Positions 6,029-10,022 of a stretch of 10,022 bases of DNA are shown here, piece after piece. Below the pieces are notes generated by a model. That model was not told where the DNA came from, searched no databases, and worked only from the letters and a program-made list of their open reading frames with translations. Source of the DNA: Gammaproteobacteria bacterium (GTDB lineage: Bacteria > Pseudomonadota > Gammaproteobacteria > GCA-001735895); assembly GCA_029864065.1 (NCBI GenBank), contig JAOTUD010000057.1, forward strand, positions 1 to 10,022, given 5' to 3'. Each line of letters begins with the position of its first letter. Within the stretch, counting starts at the first letter, position 1. Both the position numbers and the translations under genes were made by a program.

Positions 6029-6373
6029 ATGCCACATGTAATTATAGAATATTCTGACGATGTTGCAGGGCAAATCGCGATCGACGACCTCATCGCTGCG
6101 GTGCACGACGGCGCGATGAGTTCCGAATTGTTCCCCGAGTACGACATCAAGACGCGCGCGGTCGGCTACCGGCATCACCAGACGGGGCAGACCCGGGACT
6201 CCTTCGTTCATGTCACCGTGCATCTGCTCGACGGGCGCAGCGACGCGCAGAAATCCATGCTCAGCGAGGCGGTACTCGCCACGATCGAGCCGCTATTGCT
6301 ACAGGTTGTCAGCGTCAGTGTCGAAATCCTCGATATTCACCGCGCCAGCTACCGCAAGCGCGTGCTCGCTTAG
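6029..6373 (+). CDS. 5-carboxymethyl-2-hydroxymuconate isomerase (CHMI) family protein
   Basis: This 114-residue cytoplasmic protein of the tautomerase superfamily has the length and landmarks of the CHMI/HpaF family. It starts MPHVIIEYSDD, with the Pro after the initiator Met that acts as the N-terminal catalytic base. FPEYDIKTRAVGY (35-47) follows, which aligns with the conserved Arg region, then FVHVTVHLLDGRS (59-71) and the C-terminal SVEILDIHRASYRK (97-110). HpaF isomerises 5-carboxymethyl-2-hydroxymuconate in the homoprotocatechuate (4-hydroxyphenylacetate) pathway. No other gene of that pathway is in the window, so the actual substrate is open. The start is supported by AGGAGA at 6017-6022. 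The gene stands alone between repeat-rich gaps, with no obvious operon partner and no clear terminator downstream. Confidence 0.87.
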   Translation: MPHVIIEYSDDVAGQIAIDDLIAAVHDGAMSSELFPEYDIKTRAVGYRHHQTGQTRDSFVHVTVHLLDGRSDAQKSMLSEAVLATIEPLLLQVVSVSVEILDIHRASYRKRVLA

Positions 6374-6423
6374 CCCGGACCGCTGTCGTTCGAGGTTCAT
6401 GGAAATGGTTTCTCGCAGGGACG

Positions 6424-6623
6424 GCGGGGACGCGGGGGAAGGACTGTGGTTGCCCTTAACTACGTCATGCCGGGCCTGACCTGAAGCGTCGGACCGCGGC
6501 ATCCACCTTGAATCTTTTATATCGTGGATTGCGGCCTCGGCGTTGGCATGGCGGTTTACCTTTCCTAGTGCCGCGGCCTCGGCGCCTCTACGAGATTCGC
6601 CAGCCCTTCCCTGCTGCCCCCGC
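6424..6623. repeat. Imperfect inverted purine/pyrimidine tracts flanking a 200-bp intergenic block
   Basis: A G-rich tract at 6424-6446 matches the reverse complement of the C-rich tract at 6601-6623 at 17 of 23 positions by hand count. The pair encloses the second 45-bp repeat copy. The match is partly driven by low base complexity, so this may be coincidence or a decayed MITE-like element. Confidence 0.3.
6463..6507. repeat. Dispersed 45-bp repeat, copy B
   Basis: This gap-free partner of 3535-3579 has 37 of 45 identical positions. It carries the same inverted ends (ATGCC/GGCAT) and lies in the 274-base gene-free gap (6374-6647) between the CHMI-family gene and the kinase gene. Differences cluster in the interior (positions 10-22 and 30-33), leaving both ends conserved. 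Confidence 0.6.
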
Positions 6624-6647
6624 TGCCCCCGCGACTTCTTTTCTGTA

Positions 6648-7661
6648 CTATTCCGGAGACAGGATCGTGCGCGCGGCCGCCGCATCGATTTCGCGCGTGA
6701 GCCCGAGCAGCTGCCGGGCCGGTTCGACGTCGGTCAGCAGGTACAGGTTGTCGGGTTCGAGCACGCCCTGGTGCGCGTTGATGCAGACGCTCATGCACAG
6801 GCGCATGCAGATGAAATCGAAGACGAGGTCGATTTCGATGGCGGTAAGCGGTAGCTCGGCATGATACCCGCGCAACACGTGGGCCGCGGCGCGCAGCGGC
6901 TCGTCGCGATCCAGCATCGCGTAGGTCGCCGCGATGACCGGCTCGACGACGAGCCAGCTTGCGACCATGTCGCCGAAGTCGATAATCGAGACCACGCGCG
7001 CGCCCGAGTCGTCGACCAGCACGTTGGCGCGGTTGGCGTCGTTGTGAATCACCGCGCGCCGCAGGTCGCCCAGGCGCGGCAATACGCGTTCGCGATAGCC
7101 GGCTTCGAAATACTCGACCAGGTCGCGTTCGCGCTGCGTCGCCAGCAGCGCCTTGAACGACGCGAGCACGTCCAGCGCGTTGTCCATCTTCCACAGCAGC
7201 GGACGCTCGAGCGCCGGGTGCGTGAAAGAAGCAAGCGCGTGGTCGAGCCGCGCCAGGCGACGGCCGAGATCCTCGAGCAGCGCCGCCGACGGATTGTCGA
7301 CCTCCGCCAGCACGCGCCCCTCGATAAACGGCATTAGCCGGCAGGCGTGTTCATGCCCCGCCTGGCTGTATACGGTCTCGACCAGGCGCCCGTTGACCGA
7401 GGCGCGCGCGGTCGCGACCTCGGGAAAAACCCGCGTCTCGGCGAGCCGCTCGAAAACCTGGTGCTGGCATTCGAGCATCGCCGGCGACTCGTCGACATTG
7501 GCGATTTTAAGAACGTAGCGGGAGCCCTTGTCGCCGATCAGAAAATTCAGGTCGCGCTCGCCGTCGAGCTGCTTTAGAGGGCCTTCGAGCGCGAACAGGC
7601 GTTTCGCGATGGCGGCCGCCTCGGTCGCATCGAAGCCGGGTAAAACGCAACTATCTGACAT
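6648..7661 (-). CDS. APH-family phosphotransferase resembling hydroxylysine kinase
   Basis: This 337-residue cytoplasmic kinase has the aminoglycoside-phosphotransferase fold. Seen in order: YVLKIAN (49-55) with the probable ATP-contacting Lys52, the RLMPFIEGR hinge (108-116), the catalytic loop VIHNDANRANVLV (204-216; Asp208 the likely base, Asn213 a metal ligand) and IIDFGDM (226-232; Asp228 the second metal ligand). The loop reads HND where most relatives read HGD. The C-terminal part (PVIAATYAML, VLRGYHAELPLTAIE, MRLCMSVCINA) resembles eukaryotic hydroxylysine kinase and the kinase domain of bacterial kinase-aminotransferase fusions, so a small amino-alcohol or amino-acid substrate is likelier than an antibiotic. 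No aminotransferase domain is attached. It starts with ATG at 7661, without a clear Shine-Dalgarno, and diverges from the HyuA-like gene. Confidence 0.82.
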   Translation of the reverse strand: MSDSCVLPGFDATEAAAIAKRLFALEGPLKQLDGERDLNFLIGDKGSRYVLKIANVDESPAMLECQHQVFERLAETRVFPEVATARASVNGRLVETVYSQAGHEHACRLMPFIEGRVLAEVDNPSAALLEDLGRRLARLDHALASFTHPALERPLLWKMDNALDVLASFKALLATQRERDLVEYFEAGYRERVLPRLGDLRRAVIHNDANRANVLVDDSGARVVSIIDFGDMVASWLVVEPVIAATYAMLDRDEPLRAAAHVLRGYHAELPLTAIEIDLVFDFICMRLCMSVCINAHQGVLEPDNLYLLTDVEPARQLLGLTREIDAAAARTILSPE

Positions 7662-7722
7662 ATAAACTACATCTGCAAAACCGGCATTGTACGCGATGTC
7701 GCAAATGGTTAACTAGCGGACG

Positions 7723-7751
7723 TAGACTGGCGTCAAAGGTGTAGCTATAGT
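7723..7751 (+). promoter_or_regulatory. Candidate sigma-70 promoter of the HyuA-like gene
   Basis: TAGACT (7723-7728) and TATAGT (7746-7751) are separated by exactly 17 bases. They match the -35 and -10 consensus at four and five of six positions. Transcription would begin near 7758, giving a very short leader before the ATG at 7775. The -10 lies inside the first AGCTATAG repeat described separately. Confidence 0.5.
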
Positions 7752-7774
7752 CCGCAAAAATGCGGGAGCTATAG
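7743..7774. promoter_or_regulatory. Repeated AGCTATAG with internal palindrome over the promoter and ribosome site
   Basis: AGCTATAG occurs at 7743-7750 and again at 7767-7774, 24 bases apart. Its core CTATAG is self-complementary, so the copies form both a direct and an inverted repeat. Between them CCGCA (7752-7756) and TGCGG (7761-7765) form a second stem around AAAA. The right part covers the Shine-Dalgarno GGGAG (7764-7768) and ends directly at the ATG. It is either a DNA operator overlapping the -10 box or, if transcription starts further upstream, an RNA hairpin hiding the ribosome site. Confidence 0.45.
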
Positions 7775-9805
7775 ATGTCGTTACGCCTTGGGATCGACAC
7801 CGGCGGTACCTTTACCGACGCGGTGCTGGTCGATGACAACAAGAAGATCGTCAATGCCGAGAAGAGTCTGACCACGCGGTTCGACCTGAGTCTCGGCATC
7901 GGCGACGTTGTCGCGAAGCTGCCTGGCGAGGCGCTTCCCGAGGTGACCATGGTTTCGCTGTCCACCACGCTGACCACCAACTCGGTCGTCGAGGACCTCG
8001 GCGCCCCGGTTTGCGTGCTGCTGCCGGGCTACAGCTCCGAGCAGGTCAAGCAGAGCGGGTTGCTGGAGATACTGCCGGCGCAGTTCGTGGTCCGCCTGGA
8101 AGGCGGTTACGATGCCGTGGGACGCGAGCACAGGCCGCTGGACGAGGCTGCGGCGCAGGAAGCCATCGAAAGACTCAGGGAGCAGGTCTCGGCGTTCGCC
8201 ATTTCGAGCATGTTCGGCACGCGCAACTCGAGCCACGAGAACCGCCTCAAGCGCCTGGTTACCGAGCTTACCGGTATGCCGGTTATCTGCGGTTACGAAC
8301 TGGCGTCGAGCCTGGGCGCGCCGCGGCGCGCGCTGACCGCAGCGCTGAACGCGCGCATGGTGCCGCCGATCAAGGAGTTGATCATGTCGGTACAGAAGAT
8401 TCTCGCGCGCCATAAAATCGATGCGCCGTTGATGCTGGTCAAGGGCGACGGCTCGCTCGCGAGCCTCGAAAACGCGATCGAAAAGCCGATCGGCACCGTG
8501 CTTTCCGGTCCCGCGGCCAGCGTCATCGGCGCCTGCCAGTTGTCCGGGCTCGACAACGCGATCGTCGCCGACATGGGCGGCACCACGACCGATATCGCGA
8601 TCGTAAGCAACGGCCAGCCGGAACTCAGCGCCGACGGTGCCAATATCGGCGACTGGAAACCGATGGTCGAGGCGGTGCGCGTCAATTCGATCGGCCTCGG
8701 CGGCGACAGCGAGATCCGTTTCGGTGGCCACAAGGGGCTGTCGGTAGGCCCGCGCCGCGTGGTGCCGACCAGCCTGCTGGCGCACATGTACCCTGAGGTG
8801 ATTCCGAAACTCGAGGCGCAGCTGCAGGGCATGGCCAGCGCGCGCAGCAATCGCTTCGTGATGCGACTGGAGAACAACGCGGCCCTGTTGAATCAGCTCA
8901 ACGCGGCCGAGCTCGAGGCATGGGAAGCGCTCTCCGACAAGCCTGTCGAACTCGATTCCATCGTGCAGGAAAACCGCACCCACGCGCGCGCGATGGCCAA
9001 GCTGAAGCGCCTCGGGCTTGCCATTTACAGCGGCTTCACGCCGACCGACGCGGTACACGTGCTCGGCATCAATACGCACTGGAACAAGTACGCGGCCGAA
9101 CTGTCGGCACGCATCTGGATGCGGCAAATGCGCTTTCTTTACGGCTATGGTAAATGGGACAGCGATGACATCGAAACCGCGTGCCGCCAGGTTTACGACC
9201 TGGTGACCACGACCATCCAGCGCCTGCTGGTCGAGGTCGGTCTGAACGAGTTCGACCTGACGGGCAAGTCGAGCAAGGCCAGCGGCATCGTCGACACGAT
9301 AACGCGCATGGTGATCGGCAGCCATCAGCAGCAGGGTCGCAAGCCCCTGTTCAAGCTCGATTTCGGCAGCGACTACCCGATCGTCGCGGTCGGCGCGCCG
9401 GCCGCGAGCTACTACAGGGATGTTGCCGACAGCATGTATATCTGTCTGCACCTGCCCGAGCACGGCGATGTCGCCAATGCTTTCGGTGCGGTCATGGGCA
9501 GCATCATTCAGCGCGCCCAGGTCACGGTGACGCAGCCCCAGCAGGGCATCTTCCGCCTGTTTCACCACGATGAGCCGAAGAGCTTCGATAACCTGGATGC
9601 CGCCAAGCGCGAAGCGCGCGAAATCGTGATCAGAATCGCGCAGCAAAAAGCGCTCGAGGCCGGCGCCATCGACCCGACGGTAACGCTCGAATTCGACGAG
9701 GTGCATATCAAGGATGAGATCGATGGCGAACTGTTCCTCGAGTCGACGGTCATCGCGACCGCTATCGGCCCGGCCTGTAACTGGCGCACGGAAACTTCCG
9801 CGTGA
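7775..9805 (+). CDS. Hydantoinase/oxoprolinase family protein, HyuA-like
   Basis: This 676-residue cytoplasmic protein has the actin/hexokinase-like ATPase fold of the HyuA family, which includes ATP-dependent N-methylhydantoinase, 5-oxoprolinase and acetone/acetophenone carboxylase subunits. Residues 4-180 form the N-terminal domain with phosphate-1 loop GIDTGGTFTDAVLVD (6-20) and SLSTTLTTNSV (61-71). Residues 190-330 begin the second domain with TVLSGPAASVIGA (241-253), phosphate-2 loop VADMGGTTTDIAIV (264-277) and SIGLGGDSEIRF (305-316). In the last, LGGDS stands where many members have AGGGS. The C-terminal part keeps the VGAPAASYY and HGDVANAFGAVMGS segments. Length is usual. GGGAG at 7764-7768 supports the ATG. 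Its stop overlaps the next gene's GTG. No HyuB partner is visible, so the reaction cannot be assigned. Confidence 0.88.
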   Translation: MSLRLGIDTGGTFTDAVLVDDNKKIVNAEKSLTTRFDLSLGIGDVVAKLPGEALPEVTMVSLSTTLTTNSVVEDLGAPVCVLLPGYSSEQVKQSGLLEILPAQFVVRLEGGYDAVGREHRPLDEAAAQEAIERLREQVSAFAISSMFGTRNSSHENRLKRLVTELTGMPVICGYELASSLGAPRRALTAALNARMVPPIKELIMSVQKILARHKIDAPLMLVKGDGSLASLENAIEKPIGTVLSGPAASVIGACQLSGLDNAIVADMGGTTTDIAIVSNGQPELSADGANIGDWKPMVEAVRVNSIGLGGDSEIRFGGHKGLSVGPRRVVPTSLLAHMYPEVIPKLEAQLQGMASARSNRFVMRLENNAALLNQLNAAELEAWEALSDKPVELDSIVQENRTHARAMAKLKRLGLAIYSGFTPTDAVHVLGINTHWNKYAAELSARIWMRQMRFLYGYGKWDSDDIETACRQVYDLVTTTIQRLLVEVGLNEFDLTGKSSKASGIVDTITRMVIGSHQQQGRKPLFKLDFGSDYPIVAVGAPAASYYRDVADSMYICLHLPEHGDVANAFGAVMGSIIQRAQVTVTQPQQGIFRLFHHDEPKSFDNLDAAKREAREIVIRIAQQKALEAGAIDPTVTLEFDEVHIKDEIDGELFLESTVIATAIGPACNWRTETSA

Positions 9806-10022
9806 ACCTCGCGCGACAGCTTGCCGGTTACGGATTGCACCTGCGCGGGATTACCCGGCTCGACCCACGCGAAATCGCGGCGCTGGGATTGCCCGCCGAC
9901 AAGCCGTCGATCGCGCTGGTCGGCAACATCGGTTCGAGTTACTGGCCGGTGTTCGTCCGTTCCGCAGAGTACCGTGACGGGCAGCCCGATTCGCTGGATC
10001 GCTGGAGCCGGCGCGTGGCCGA
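9802..10022 (+). CDS. Truncated 5' part of a conserved protein, possibly a small Fe-S-cluster (ferredoxin-like) protein
   Basis: The GTG at 9802 overlaps the TGA of the HyuA-like gene in the sequence GTGA, a typical translational-coupling arrangement. The frame stays open to the window edge (73 codons plus two bases). The translation begins MNLARQLAGYGLHLRGITRL and contains IALVGNIGSSYWPVFVRS, then DGQPDSLDRWSRRVA. This pattern (GN-hG-xx-hWP-h-F-xxS, then HPLDRW-like and RRV) recalls the N terminus of a family of about 200-residue proteobacterial proteins whose C-terminal half carries ferredoxin-type cysteines. Those cysteines would lie beyond this window, so the assignment is from memory of the family and unproven. 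Coupling to the HyuA-like gene suggests co-expression. Confidence 0.6.
   Translation, partial: MNLARQLAGYGLHLRGITRLDPREIAALGLPADKPSIALVGNIGSSYWPVFVRSAEYRDGQPDSLDRWSRRVA

Noticed and set aside
6299..6685. A minus-strand frame of 128 codons spanning the end of the CHMI-family gene and the gap beyond
   Set aside because: It overlaps two well-supported genes and crosses low-complexity tracts. Its composition is Arg/Ala/Ser-rich with no motif.
6648..7661. Aminoglycoside resistance kinase
   Set aside because: The fold is shared, but the C-terminal half resembles hydroxylysine-kinase-type proteins, and there is no resistance or mobile-element context.
7781..9706. A 641-codon open frame on the minus strand opposite the HyuA-like gene
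   Set aside because: It is the antisense of a strongly supported gene. The translation is dominated by Arg, His, Asp and Ala with no recognisable motif, the usual product of GC-rich codon bias.

Overview
The window is GC-rich and densely coded, and most likely comes from a member of the Pseudomonadota, probably a gammaproteobacterium. Three things suggest this: the ETF-ubiquinone oxidoreductase begins in the MERE-x-M-x-FDVVIVG style of proteobacterial homologues, the tungstate locus has a HTH/PBP regulator of a proteobacterial type, and the intergenic regions carry many small palindromic repeats of the kind common in GC-rich Proteobacteria. The species cannot be named from the sequence.

Region 1 (about 1-3480) is a tungstate (possibly molybdate) uptake locus. 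A plus-strand regulator (218-1090) joins an excisionase-type helix-turn-helix to a periplasmic-binding-protein-like domain. It converges on a minus-strand tupB-tupC-tupA operon (permease, ATPase, periplasmic binding protein) read from an AT-rich promoter near 3415-3490. The regulator probably senses the oxyanion inside the cell and controls the transporter.

Region 2 (3415-3888) has no gene. It holds the tup promoter, one copy of a 45-bp dispersed repeat, four tandem copies of a 17-bp unit and a -10-like box before the next gene.

Region 3 (3889-5535) encodes ETF-ubiquinone oxidoreductase, which passes electrons from acyl-CoA and other flavin dehydrogenases to the quinone pool. It ends in a long perfect palindrome that contains its stop codon.

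Region 4 (5536-6028) has no gene and is a cluster of palindromic elements, ending with a leftward terminator-like hairpin. A small tautomerase-fold gene follows (6029-6373, CHMI family). The next gap (6374-6647) carries a second copy of the 45-bp repeat.

Region 5 (6648-10022) has a leftward APH-fold kinase resembling hydroxylysine kinase, divergent from a rightward HyuA-like hydantoinase/oxoprolinase. The HyuA-like gene overlaps by 4 bases the start of a truncated gene that resembles a family of small Fe-S-cluster proteins. The divergent promoter region has a repeat/palindrome overlapping a good sigma-70-like promoter. This last cluster is the least understood part of the window. No CRISPR array, rRNA, tRNA, transposase or phage gene was seen.
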